From Auricularia sp. M13 (Eukaryota; Basidiomycota; Agaricomycetes; Auriculariales; Auriculariaceae): a stretch of DNA of 64,000 nucleotides. Location of the stretch: contig CM073194.1 of the NCBI GenBank assembly GCA_037042915.1, positions 4,712,001-4,776,000 of the forward strand. Direction: 5' to 3'. The position numbers and the translations under genes are program-made. This document shows positions 32,083 to 42,506 of this stretch, piece after piece (position 1 is the first letter of the stretch; every line of letters begins with the position of its first letter). The notes under the pieces are model-generated. The model was given only the letters and a program-made list of their open reading frames with translations. It was not told where the DNA came from and searched no databases.

Positions 32083-34437
32083 ATGGGTCCATCGAAAGTG
32101 CACGACGGCGCACCATTGCAAGATATCGATGCTGCGGCAGAAAGTTCAGTCAAGGATGGCTCAATTGAGCAGATAGAACACCGACCTGAAGACCCTCCGC
32201 CTTTGCCGCTGCAGCGGATAGATTCACATTTGGACGAGACTCGTGTCAAGCTTGGATGGCGCTCGTGGATGGTGGTCTTCGTGACATGCTTCGCGTGCGT
32301 CGTTCGTTCAACTTGAGGCTTCCGTGATACCATCTGCTGACAGTTAGCGGGCAGTATCATGGCGCAAGGTACATTGCGTGATTTTTACATTGCTATTCGA
32401 TCTAACCTGGACTAGTATTCGTCGTCGTTGCTGCCGGGAGTGTCATCGCGTTCATTATACGTGATCTTGGGGACGCCCCGCTTGCAGGATGGATCATCCA
32501 GGTGCAAACCGTCCTTGAGCGCTGGAAGTCCTCCCCGCATATTGAACTTACATGCTTCAGGGTCCACTCCTCATGCAAAGTGTACTGTCGCCGATTGTAG
32601 GCCGTTTGTCGGACGTGCTGGACCGCAAGTTCCTGGCGGCCGTGCCTCCCTTGTAAGGTTTCCTGCTCAAAGCATACCTCCAATAATCTAACGGCTCTAT
32701 ATCCAGAGTTGCATTTGTCGGAGCCGTTGTATCAGCCCGCGCGGAGTCGATGTCCACATTAATCGGGGGCGGGATTCTCATCGGCACGACCTTATCCACC
32801 ATCGCAATCGTGCAAGCGATTCCCAGCGAGGTCTTGCCTCTGAAGTACCGCGCTCTCGCGAACGGCTTCGCGTTCATGGGCGGGGCAATAGGCGGCGTGT
32901 TCGTTTCTCCATTCTCCATTAAACATGCTCCCGTGACTGAACCCACCCCACAGCGTCGGCACACTCGGCGCCGGTGCAGTGACCAACGCCAACCCGGGCG
33001 GCTGGAGGGCCATCTTCTGGATGCAGGCCGCGTTCCACCTGGCGTCCTCCCTCGGCCTGTTCCTGTTTTATTGGCCCACGCGGCGCTCGGACTATCCGAG
33101 GATGACCCTCCGCGAGATTATTTGGGCGTGTGACCCCATCGGCAGCGTAACCTTCATATTCAGCGCGACGTTGATGCTCCTCGCCCTCGATTGGGCAGGA
33201 GGAGCATTCCCGTGGCATGATCCCCATGTCGCCGTTCCGCTCTCCCTTGGAATGGCGCTCCTGGTTGTATTCGGACTATATGGTACGCAATTCTCGCATG
33301 ACATGTCTCTAATCTCTTAGAGAACCTATTTTCGTGGCACAGAATGGAAGGGTCGGTCTGACGGCTTGCTTGCCCACGTATTCTTCGAAAGGGGCCCGAA
33401 CTTCGCCCTCTCTGTCTTCGCATTCGCTGTCGAAGGGTAAGTCACTTCATGAGATAGTGCTTTCTGGCGATGGCAGTTGCTGATTCATTACTCAGGTGGA
33501 TATTCTACTCAGCAGGTAGCCTTCACCTGAGCGTCGATTTTTCGCGCATCTAACCCGACTCAGTAAACTCAATAACGCCACAAGTTGTACTCAACCTCGG
33601 TTTCGAGGACAACTCGTGGCACATCTCCATTCGTCAACTGAGCTACGGTCTCGTTACTCTTACCGCCTCAATACCTATCACGCACGTAACAATAGTTCTA
33701 TTTATTGACCTTCTAAATCCCTGCTCTCTAGATGGTATGCCACGCGATACAAGGACTTGAAGACCCCAGTGCTGGGCCCATTCGTACTGTTTCTGGTGGT
33801 GTACGTCGTCACAGGAGATTTAAACACATATTTGACCAGCACTATGATAGCTGCATCTGCTACTCCGTCATCCGACCATCCATGAACCACGCCCAGATCG
33901 GGTTCAACGTCATCAGTGTGTAACGCCTTCACGCCATGTTCGACCAACACTGACCTCAGAATGTCGGCAGGCGGACTTGGCCAGTCAGGTCCACTCACCT
34001 TGTTGGTGGCGTTAGTGCAGTTCACAGCGCCGCATGCGTTCCTCAGCACTGCAACCGGATTGGCCTTCTCTGCGCGCGCAATTGGCGGGGCGTTCGGCTC
34101 AGCGGTGCTGGACGCCGTCATCAACAGCCACCTCTCATCCCATTACGCCCCCGCGCTCGTCGCTGCGGGCGCCAGCGATGCCATGATCACGCAGATCGCG
34201 GCTGGAAATTTGACTGGAGTACCGCAGCCCGTCATTGACGCTAGCAGACGTGTCTATGCGCGCGCGTACAACCTCGCGTGGGCGAGCATCATCCCATTCG
34301 TGGTGCTCGCGATCGTGGCTGTCGCGTGCCTTCGCAACGTCGCGGAGCTCATGACGGAGCATGTTGAGGCGACCGTTGAACACGTGCAGCCAGAGGCGGA
34401 TGAGGAGAAGCCTGCAACTCTTCCCGAAAAGGCGTAA
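32083..34437 (+). CDS. MFS transporter, TRI12-like drug/toxin efflux family
   Basis: Plasma-membrane proton antiporter of the 14-helix DHA2/TRI12-like MFS family, likely exporting small molecules. A charged cytoplasmic N-terminus from ATG 32083 leads to WRSWMVVFVTCFA. Transmembrane blocks follow: VFVVVAAGSVIAFIIRDLGD, LLMQSVLSPIVGRLSDVLDR (the MFS loop with a GRLSD core), TLIGGGILIGTTLSTIAIVQ, YRALANGFAFMGGAIGG, FWMQAAFHLASSLGLFLFYW, SVTFIFSATLMLLALDWAGG, and the last exon with TGLAFSARAIGGAFGSAVLD and IIPFVVLAIVAVACL. About nine exons are indicated, including a 14-nt microexon (32355-32368, coding IMAQ with its flanks). The family mediates trichothecene and similar toxin efflux in ascomycetes and is widespread in basidiomycetes. 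No metabolite gene cluster surrounds it. Joins near 33430-33960 are approximate. Confidence 0.85.
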
Positions 34438-34676
34438 GAAAACGAGGGTGCGTTAGCGGGAGACTTGACTGCAAAATATTTGATGCATATGATCAGAGGA
34501 GGCTGGATTAGTATTACTGCGTATGGATAGTATCAAAGATGTATCGGTTACAAGTAGCGAGCGTGGTTGCCAATGAGCGAGCCGGGCAAAAGAGTGCGGA
34601 TTACAACAGAACAGCGTCCATGAAGAGTCGCGTCGTACAACCACATATGCATTCTGCGCGGCAGAGTGGGCTGTAC

Positions 34677-35537
34677 TCACCGCTCCCCGAGCGGCGTGCT
34701 GATACTATGCAGAGACAATGACATTGGTCTCGCAGGCTGAGGGTCACGGTAGGCATCGTTCACCGACAGAAAACTATTTCGTCGGTCGTCCGGCGGGCCA
34801 AACGCGCCAAGACTGATCGTGGAGTATATACTGACCACGTCTCTGCGTGAGGACGGGGTGGAAGGCGAACCGGGTATGGGTTCGAGCACAGCGTGGTCCC
34901 GCGCGAAGGTTGAGCCCGGCCATCGGTCCTGGATAGCCTTCCAATGCTGTGCTTGACGCGGCTGCACAGTGCGCGCCGGTGGAAGTGGGCTGAGCGGTGC
35001 GAAGAATATATCGTCATCATCGTCCTCGTCGAATTCGGGAGGGACGGTGGCCGGAGAGATATCAAGGTATATCACCCGCGGACTGGGCGTAGGAGAGGGT
35101 GACAAGGTCGTGAGGGAAGATGGAGACATGGCGCGCGAAGACTTGTCGACAGGAGACACAGGTGTGTCCCTGCCTTTTGTCTTTGTATGGTGTTCGCGGT
35201 GCGAGGTGTGGTTATTCTTCGCGGCTATCGCTCTTGTGCGCCGTTGATTGCACAGCAACACGCAGTATACCAGTCCCAGGAGGACGAACAGCGCGCCGAG
35301 GATAGCGAGGGATATAGCAGTCCCCAGTTGTGAAGCAGCCGGCTTGCGCGGATTTTGTGTCGACGGTGTCCCTGTGGGATCGGGGGGAAGCACAGAGGTC
35401 CCAGAACCCAACGTGAGCGTATACGACCCGAGAACATGGTCGGCGTCGAGCTCATCGTCCGCACGTCGTGTGTTGGCCATCCACGCCCCGGAGAGCGCTC
35501 CATCAACTTCTGAAGTGAGCCGTTGACTGAGTCGCAT
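34677..35537 (-). CDS. Single-pass membrane protein, unknown function
   Basis: Single exon, 286 residues, not recognised. The N-terminal part (about 1-75) is Thr/Ser/Pro-rich without a classical signal peptide. A single strong membrane helix at about 76-95 (LGTAISLAILGALFVLLGLV) is followed by a basic stop-transfer (CNQRRTRAIAAKNN). The long cytoplasmic tail is disordered, with Ser/Pro-rich stretches, an acidic run (EFDEDDDDDIFFAP) and many potential phosphosites (SPSSLTTLSPSPTPSPR). The topology suggests an anchored signalling or scaffold protein. The signal peptide may be encoded in an unrecognised upstream exon in 35538-35959. ATG 35537 is the first in the open frame. Confidence 0.65.
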   Translation of the reverse strand: MRLSQRLTSEVDGALSGAWMANTRRADDELDADHVLGSYTLTLGSGTSVLPPDPTGTPSTQNPRKPAASQLGTAISLAILGALFVLLGLVYCVLLCNQRRTRAIAAKNNHTSHREHHTKTKGRDTPVSPVDKSSRAMSPSSLTTLSPSPTPSPRVIYLDISPATVPPEFDEDDDDDIFFAPLSPLPPARTVQPRQAQHWKAIQDRWPGSTFARDHAVLEPIPGSPSTPSSRRDVVSIYSTISLGAFGPPDDRRNSFLSVNDAYRDPQPARPMSLSLHSISTPLGER

Positions 35538-35959
35538 AACCGCCGCTGTCTGGCCTCAGCGCACCACAGCACTCGCCGGACAGGGTGGGCGGGTATGATT
35601 AGGAGGAAAAGTTGAGATTTGCCCAGGCAACGGCGCGAGGATGCCTCGGGTACATGACGGCGTGGAATCAACGCTAGCGCCAGGTTGGTTACTCGGCAAG
35701 CTGAACACTAGCCTTATACACCTGGATGCTGTGTCGACACGCTTACTAGTTTTAGATCCAAATCGTACCTCCGCATCAAGCATTTCGTATACGACAGCCA
35801 GTGGCCTAACCAAAGATGCAGCAAACTCAAACTTGACGGCATCAGACATCGTGTAAGGGATCATGAATGCATTGCTGACGGACCGAGAGAGCACCTGCGA
35901 GGTAAGAATACAAATGAGGGACCAGAACGATGATTCACAGACAAAAGCATCCCGGTTTG
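35538..35959. other. Intergenic between two minus-strand genes
   Basis: About 420 bp between the F-box gene that ends at 35960 and the membrane protein that starts at 35537. It could hide a small first exon of the latter. No other signal. Confidence 0.35.
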
Positions 35960-38321
35960 TCACGCGCCAGTAACGAATATACGAGTCACTCCGAACTCCC
36001 TGATCGACTCGACAGAAACCGGTTCCTTCTCGGAAGTCCATGGACTCTCGTCAACAGCCGTGAAATGTACGCCTCTCTCGATGCTATTTGCATCAACCCC
36101 GCTAACCACGACGGACAACACGCAATCAGCAACCGTGCTATTTGCAAGCAATAAGACACGTACTGCGTGTTGATGGCGTGGCCCTTCGCGGCTTCCCAAG
36201 TCTTGCATGCTGTAAGTTTGGGATCGTCTTCCTCTGGACATAGGCGACACAACCAATTCGTGCGTTCATCCAGTGTCCGCGGGGGCGCAATATCTCGAGC
36301 CGCAGCTTCAGCCTCGGGCGATAGGCGCACCCACGTCACTGAAGACGGATCATCGAAATGTGTGAGCATGCAGTGCATTATCTAGTGTGTATCGCGACGA
36401 CGTCAAAGAGAGTTCGATGCTCTGGAGGGGAAAATGACCCACTGCGAGGTACCAGGTCATAGCCGAGCCCTTATCCGTCCCACAAGAAGCACACATCACG
36501 CGTGGATCGCGCTCCAGGAGCTCCTCGTGTGTCGCAACTTCCGGGTCCATCCCCGACGCACAGAGGATATTGGCCAGGACCTCAGAGACCAGCGTGTCAT
36601 ACTCCAAACCTTCCTCGGTCCACGGCGTGCAATGCTTCAGGCACCCAGTATGACAGACAGATCCGCGCTGGCAGGCGTGTCCTAGCACGGGGGGATAGCG
36701 CATGCTTTTGAGCGGCGAGGCCCTGCAGCCTTTCGTGCACCGGAAGAAAGTGGTCGCCAGGTTAAGCTTGCGCATCTTCTCGGCCTCGTCCACGCGCTGC
36801 TCATTCGGAAAGACGGCGTCGAAAATGCGGATGGCGAGGCTGTGGCGCCAAGCCGCTAGGGAAACGGGAAACGTCGCGAGCGCGGCGTTCATAAGGATGG
36901 GCTCGCTGACTTGGTCGCTATCCAGCGTCGGGTCGAGGAGGTCGCGCACGTATGGGAAGGAAGAATAGTCCGCGAGCGACGGCAAGACGGGGTTGATGTC
37001 GCCCAGCACCGAACACCGGAACTCGACGAACTGCCGGGTGATGGTCTTCCGGTGCAACACGGTGGTCTCGAGCAGCTCGCGGTCGACCTCAACGCGCAGC
37101 GTCGTCACAAAGCGCACTACTCCGGGCTGGATAGAACGCCAGGCTGCACGTGGTTCAGCAAATGATCTGCAGCGGCTAACTTGACTTAGGCTCACATCGG
37201 TCCGTAAGGGGACGAGCTGCACTGACGGTGGGCATGCTCGCTATTTCCTCCCCAAAGAGCAGGCATTCCCTTCCAAAACCCATATCCGTCAGGCGCTCAA
37301 GCACGCTGCGCACCAGTGAGTGTCGGATAGAACGTCCAAGCAATTAATTACCTATTTGCGCGCTGGTCCCGTACGGCCTGGATTGCTTCAGCACGCCGAA
37401 TGATTTCGTCGTTCTCCCACGCCGCGCATTCCGAAGCATGCTATTCTGGTTAGAATGGCCCGCAGCGGTTGTGAAAGAACATACCCTAACGATGGCATCG
37501 ATTCGCGGTATAAATCGATTCGTATATTCTTCTGGTCCAAGCTCGTCGAGCTCCTCGCACATTTCCTCGACTTGTGGGCCATAGAAGCGGTCCCCGTCTA
37601 GATTAACGTGTCAGAAAGGCGCAGTATCGTGCCAGAACGTACATCTCGGGCCGCTCCCCCTCAAGGCGATGTCCTCGACAATTTCAAGTAGGTCGGGATC
37701 TACCTCGAGTTGGTGTTTCTTGAGCAGGCTGTCCAGACGGTCAGCGTGCACCCAGTCTAAAATCAATACTTACTTTGCTTGCGAGCATGGCCCACATAAC
37801 CGCAGGCGCAGTTCCCAATGTCGAAGTTTGGCCGTCGCCTTGCCACAAAACTAAAACCTATGGTTGGCGTCATGAAAGCGAGGAAACGAATGACACGGAC
37901 GTCGCAATGCGTATCAAATACAAGGCTTGCGTAGGCAGGAGGATCCATGTCTTCGGGACAAGGTGGCAAGCCGTCGATCGTGGTTATGACATATTTCCAA
38001 ACGCCTGACGATGACGGGTTTAATAGTGCTCTGCGGACTTCTTTTGTCGTCCGACTGAGGGCTAGCAAGTCTCGAGGATGAAGCAGTCGAAGTATCTGGA
38101 AGTAGTTAGCGCCAGAAGACAGCAACCCGATGATTCAGAATGGTTGGAACCTCATAGAGCACGTCGAGCGGCATTCGCATAACTATTGCCGCCTTGCCAG
38201 CATCCTGTTCGGCATTCGAGGCTCGTTTGCTGCGAGCAGTCGCTTTGCGCTTCCGCGGAGGAGGTCCATCGCCCTTAGCTGATACTGTAGAGGGTTGTGC
38301 GCGGGATCGCTTTGGTGGCAT
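35960..38321 (-). CDS. F-box domain protein (multi-exon Agaricomycete family)
   Basis: Paralog of 24529-26929. ATG 38321 opens a basic leader (MPPKRSRAQPST), then the F-box IVMRMPLDVLYE (before an intron) and ILRLLHPRDLLALSRTTKEV. VWKYVITTIDGLPPCPEDMD and a Cys-containing block (CACGYVGHARKQ) follow. Helical segments come next: LDSLLKKHQLEVDPDLLEIV, MCEELDELGPEEYTNRFIPR and LVRSVLERLTDMGFGRECLL. The large exon (36350-37222) has FVEFRCSVLGDINPVLPSL, KSMRYPPVLGHACQ and DPRVMCASCGTDKG. Then come VTWVRLSPEAEAAARDIAPP and the Cys pair in NWLCRLCPEEDD. A phase-2 intron splits the His of INTH, and the last exon ends GVTRIFVTGA at 35960. Predicted SCF substrate receptor; substrate unknown. About nine exons, the small middle ones approximate. 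Confidence 0.8.
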
Positions 38322-38625
38322 GCGGGAAAGGAAGTTGTCACGATTGGAACTCCGAAACAACTGTGGCGCAACTCGGAGTCGAGTTCGAAAGCCATGAATC
38401 GCGCCAAATTCATTATGTGAACCGCCATTCACGTTAAGGTAATACAGTATAATCCCAAATTTAAAGTAATATTGAACACTATCCCAACTTAGACAAATCT
38501 TATGTTGAAGGAGCAAAATTTGAAAGTCACTCGAGACACTCAAGACTGGTCAGAGTACTTAGTCTTAAACGATAACAGCGGTGGTGAACTTTTATTTGTA
38601 AAGCTCTACTACATGTGGTGGTGGA
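38322..38625. other. Intergenic, no gene
   Basis: Promoter side of the F-box gene and 3' flank of the small secreted protein gene, A/T-rich around 38400-38600. A TACAGTA heptamer lies at 38443-38449. Confidence 0.35.
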
Positions 38626-39082
38626 TCAACATCCGCAAGCAAGCTCGGAGGGGCGGTCGACATCCTTCACCTGGTACAGGCCGGGCTGGCCGGGGCCAAC
38701 AACGTTATGCTCGAAGCAACACGCCGTGAGTTGATCAACTGTAGGACAGTCACTCTCGCCATTGGGAAGGTTGCCGGTCGCGCAGCATAGGCCATTGACG
38801 CATGACGCCCCGCTGTCGCAGCCCGAGCTGCTTCCCAAAGCACATTCCTTGAAGGTCGGCACGCCAGAGTCGTGCCAGTCCACCGTGCAATCAAAGTTGT
38901 TCTGTGTCCCTGCAAGACGTGAGACGCTGCGTCGCAGTACGGAATGAAGCTAGAATTGGAAGCTCACATTTGCAGTACGCAGAAGCGTCGCAGATCGAGT
39001 CTGCGCTGTCGGAGCAAGAGAGGTGCGTTTGGGCAACAACGAGTGAGGTGAGAGCGAGGACAGTTCCAAGAGTAAGCTTCAT
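38626..39082 (-). CDS. Small secreted cysteine-rich protein (14 Cys)
   Basis: Two exons joined by a GTGAGC...CAG intron. ATG 39082 begins a signal peptide (MKLTLGTVLALTSLVVAQ). The mature part, about 115 residues, contains 14 cysteines: CSDSADSICDASAYCK, FDCTVDWHDSG, ECALGSSSGCDSGASC, LCCATGNLPNGESDCP, TACCFEHN and a C-terminal ELACGC. An even number of cysteines in a short secreted protein fits a disulfide-locked apoplastic protein, as in effector-like small secreted proteins of wood- and plant-associated basidiomycetes. No hydrophobin spacing (the pairs CC are not in the C-CC-C-C-CC-C order). Function unknown. A TATATA element lies upstream near 39133. Confidence 0.78.
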
Positions 39083-39832
39083 GCTGAACGGGTGAACGGG
39101 ATATGAAGAAACGTGAAACAAAGTACCAGGATTATATAGTCGACCGTCTCAACCAAGGCGTCTATGCTCCACAGTGTCCAGGAAGAGCGGCGTAAAACTC
39201 TCACTTTCTCGAAGCCCTTCGGTGTGGAGCAGGCCGAAACCCAGCATATACATTACCCTGCCTTTTGGCTGGAATAGCCGGGGCATGACGCTTGCGATGC
39301 AGTAACACTGTTTGAGATTCATTCCGCGGCTTCTTCAGGCCGAAGAAGACCTGGTATCCCATGGATGTGTAGCGCGCGCTTTTCTTGGGTTGGAAACGTT
39401 TGAGTTTCCACAGGTGCCCCCCAACACCGAGAACCAGCTCAATAACAAAGCGACGCACAATGAAACCACCATGAAGTGCATACTGCCTGCCTACCTCCCT
39501 CACGCGTTCGGTATGGAGATTCTCCCTGAATAGAATGGTAGCCGACATGAGCAGCAATCAGCGTTGACTTTATTGTATGTGGAGGTCGTAGGAGAGGTGA
39601 GCTACGCGGCGAATTGTTCGCGAAAACATCAAACCTCTGATTTGCGGACCATCAGCTACGAGCGCCGCAAATGGTACAACACAAGTGACTAAGTTCATGA
39701 AGCATGTACACGATGTGTATATTATGGTTGGGAAAATATCGAGAAACAATGATGATAGAAATATGAATAACTAAGTCATGTGATCAAATACACCAGAAAC
39801 AGCACACCAGAAACAGCTGAGAAACTGTGTCT
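39083..39832. other. Intergenic, no supported gene
   Basis: About 750 bp. A minus-strand frame at 39201-39557 encodes a basic 118-residue string without family resemblance, good context or introns, so I leave it out. Sequence 39690-39800 is A/T-rich and forms the 3' flank of the next gene. Confidence 0.4.
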
Positions 39833-40738
39833 TTACTCCGGGTTGAAAGGAGGAAGAGGGGAGACGGTGTAATCACCGAACCAGACCCTGGAAGAATATA
39901 AGTTCTATGGAGCAGAATAGATGAGGTGTGCTTACTTCAAGTCCTGCATGCCAGAAGAAACCTGGCGGCCGGCACCGAAGAGGATACGGTGCGCAAGAGG
40001 GTCAACGACACCCTTCGGGTAGAGAGTCTTCGTAACGCCAACGCTGAAGAGCTGCTTGCCTGTGTCGACGAACTTCGCTGTAACCTCGGCGACGAAGACC
40101 TTTGACTTATCGGTCGTAGCACCGTTTACGCCGAGCTTGTAAGTGACCTCGATAGTCTTGCCGACCGCGTCCTTGAGCGAGTACGACGTGGGGAACGCCT
40201 CCGTCTTGTCTTGGTTGACGGCGGCGACGTACAAGAAGGTGCCAGATGTTTCCTCGCCGGTGAACTGGCGCGCGCGGATGTCGAGAGCCTTGATGCCGAC
40301 CTTCGGGTTGAAGTTGCGCAGACCGGTAAACGTCACGACGTTGTCGAGACCGACGGGGACTTTGGTGTACGACGAACTGATGTGGAAGCGCAGCTTGTGC
40401 GTGACGACGCCCGTGGCGTTGTAGAACGGCTCGGAGAGCAAGTCTGCACGCTGGTGGTTGCCGATGCCGCCGACGATGTACGGCTTGTAGTCCTTCGTCT
40501 CAAGCATCTTTTTGCGGTCGCCCGACAGCTCCGCGGCGTAGCAGTAGGTGATCTTCGCCGTCGAGCTGCAGCCCTGGCGGGACATGAAGGCCGAGGTGTG
40601 GTACGTCGCGCTGAAGTCGTCCGCGTAGCCGTTGACAGTGCCGCGAGAGCCGTTGTTATACAGGTTGTACTGCAACTGAGGCTTCGGCGCCGCGGTGGCG
40701 AGCACAGCGAAGGCGAGCAGTGCGAGAGATGCGTGCAT
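39833..40738 (-). CDS. Secreted protein of unknown function (duplicate 1)
   Basis: ATG 40738 begins a signal peptide (MHASLALLAFAVLATAA). The mature protein, about 265 residues, starts PKPQLQYNLYNNGSRG and includes ATYHTSAFMSRQGCSS, KITYCYAAELSG, THKLRFHISSSYTKVPVGL, VVTFTGLRNFNPKVGIKALD and QLFSVGVTKTLYPKGVVDP. A short 3' intron (48 nt, GTAAGC donor) separates QDLK from the last exon VWFGDYTVSPLPPFNPE. Alternating strand-like segments suggest a beta-sandwich, and one Cys pair (GCSS...TYC) may be bridged. I could not tie it to a named CAZyme or lectin family. It is almost identical to 50841-51746, including the promoter-proximal sequence. It is divergent from the SDR gene at 41163. Confidence 0.85.
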
Positions 40739-41162
40739 GGCGAGTATGAGTATTGCTTTGCTGAGGAATGAGGGATTCGATACAGCGGTATTTAAGTTCT
40801 TCGGAGGTGGGATCGACGGTACGGCGATCACACTGGGTCTCGACGCGGATTACGGACGCCGACCCGATGTCTCACAACGGATCCCAACAACAGTTGCCCT
40901 GGGTCTGGGCGGACAAAGGGGGTCGCGCACGGATTTAGTGGGCTTGAGCGCGCCAAAGCTGACTCTCAGCACCACCTGGTGCCACAGATGAATATCGGCG
41001 ATAGCCTCCCGGAGTTCGAGCATTGATAGGACCCAGAGTAGTCAGAAGTCAGAGCGTCCCAGCCCTGATGATCTCATTGCGAAGCATGCCCGGGAGCTGT
41101 AAGGCACCAGTACGGGTATTAATGAGCGAGCGCAAGATAAGCCAACGACTCTGACTACCCAC
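40739..41162. promoter_or_regulatory. Divergent promoter: secreted protein / SDR
   Basis: 424 bp between two divergent ATGs. A GTATTTA (TATA-type) lies about 50 bp upstream of the secreted gene's ATG, followed by GATCGACG and GATCACACTGG. The same order (GTATTTA, GGATCGACGA, GATCACACTGG) precedes duplicate 2 at about 51795-51845, so the promoter was copied with the gene. Confidence 0.55.
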
Positions 41163-42115
41163 ATGCGTCGCACCATCATAGTCACTGGCGCGTCAAGGTC
41201 CGCCTACCAGCTGCGAGTCGTTCCCGGTCAAAGCTGACACCCAAGCCGAACAGAGGCATTGGCCTCGCCATCACGCAGTTTCTGCTCGCCAGCGGAGCTC
41301 AGGTCGTCACTGTCCAGCGGTCGATCAGTGCCGAACTACGGGCGCTGGAAGATAACTATACGGATACCTTCAGGCTTGTCCAAGGCGACTGGTGAGCGGC
41401 TCCGGCGCGCATGTCCCGTCGAGAAAGCTAAACAGGGTCGCGACAGCACGGAAGACAGTACGATCCAGCGCACGGTCCAAGAAGCACTGAACGCGTTCGG
41501 GCGGATACACGGGGTGGTCTTCAACGCTGCTGCCCTTGGCGCCGTCAAGCCTGTCGCCGAGCTGTCCATCGAGGAATGGCGCCAGACATTCGACGCGAAC
41601 TTCTTCAGCATAATCAAGTTCCTGAAAGAGGCGCTGCCCGAGCTGGCGGACGACGCCAGGATCGTCTTCCTCACGTCCTCAGTTGTAGACGAGTTTACGG
41701 CGAGTGCGGCAGGGCCGTACAGCGCGTCGAAGGCTGCGCTGAACAGCCTCAACCGGTCAGCAAATATTCCACCTAGTGTGAGTCTTGACTGACTATTTCG
41801 GTTTTAACCAGGACTCTGGCAGTTGAGCATCCCGGAAAGGTCTGCCTGGCGGTGCATCCGGGGAGCGTCGGTACCAAGGTGCGCACTGTATAGCCGAGTA
41901 TATGGGAGGCTGAGTTAGATCGCATGCAGATGCACTACGACTTCGTGAGGCAGGCAAAAGCATACAACGAAGAACTGCTGTCTGGGCCAGACACAGCGAT
42001 AAAACCTGAGCTGCCGGGACGCGTCATAGCGCAACTCGCGCTACGAGCGCCAGCCGAGCTTACCGGGCGGTATCTACACTGGGACAGTCCTGAGCTGAGT
42101 GCGCTGGACGTGTAG
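41163..42115 (+). CDS. Short-chain dehydrogenase/reductase (SDR)
   Basis: NAD(P)-dependent oxidoreductase of the classical SDR superfamily. Exon 1 (ATG 41163) encodes RRTIIVTGASR. The intron interrupts the cofactor motif, and exon 2 continues GIGLAITQFLLASGAQVVTV. Then come RIHGVVFNAAALGAV (the NAG-type motif), SIEEWRQTFDANFFSIIKFL, ARIVFLTSS and the catalytic AAGPYSASKAALNSLNR (Tyr-x-x-x-Lys). TLAVEHPGKVCLAVHPGSVG follows, and a C-terminal block with ELTGRYLHWDSPELSAL. Five exons with GT-AG introns of about 50-60 nt. It resembles yeast YIR035C/benzil-reductase-like SDRs in layout. Substrate unknown. Paralogs are at 56040 (intact) and 21609 (decayed). Confidence 0.87.
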
Positions 42116-42506
42116 ATAAGCTGGCCGGTAGAAATGAACGATTTTGAGCTTGTCAAAGTCAAGAAGCGGAAATTCGGAAGCAAACGTCGCCTCTCCCAAA
42201 GTCCAACAGCTTCGCAAGCTGCCTAAACACCTGCTCGTTCAACGTTAATGAATCGCATGCCTCCACCGGTCTCGTAAACGCTGCTTCAAATTCGACAAAC
42301 CGTCGAGGGAGCTCGTTAACAGCGACAGCGAATGTAAACGGGATCTCGGTGAACGCTGAAAGACAACCGGTGTAAAGCTGCAATTTAACAGGATATGCAG
42401 CTTTTATCGAATATCTAGGGTATATAAGAGTCCGGATGGATATTGGATTTGCATGAGAGATCGTAACCAGGGTTGGGGGAAGCGGATGTCGAACGATGCG
42501 AGTAAA

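Noticed and set aside
32083-35537. Metabolite gene cluster around the TRI12-like exporter
   Set aside because: No PKS, NRPS, terpene synthase, P450 or cluster regulator lies nearby; the neighbours are a membrane protein and malic enzyme.
39201-39557. 118-residue basic minus-strand frame
   Set aside because: No homology pattern, no signal peptide and no intron support; it lies in an A/T-rich intergenic stretch.
42159-42383. Minus-strand frame with FVEFEAAFTRPVEACDSL, downstream of the SDR
   Set aside because: It looked like a fragment of the F-box family (compare RQFVEFRCSVLGD), and a vaguely similar string follows the SDR at 56040, but the similarity is too short to claim.
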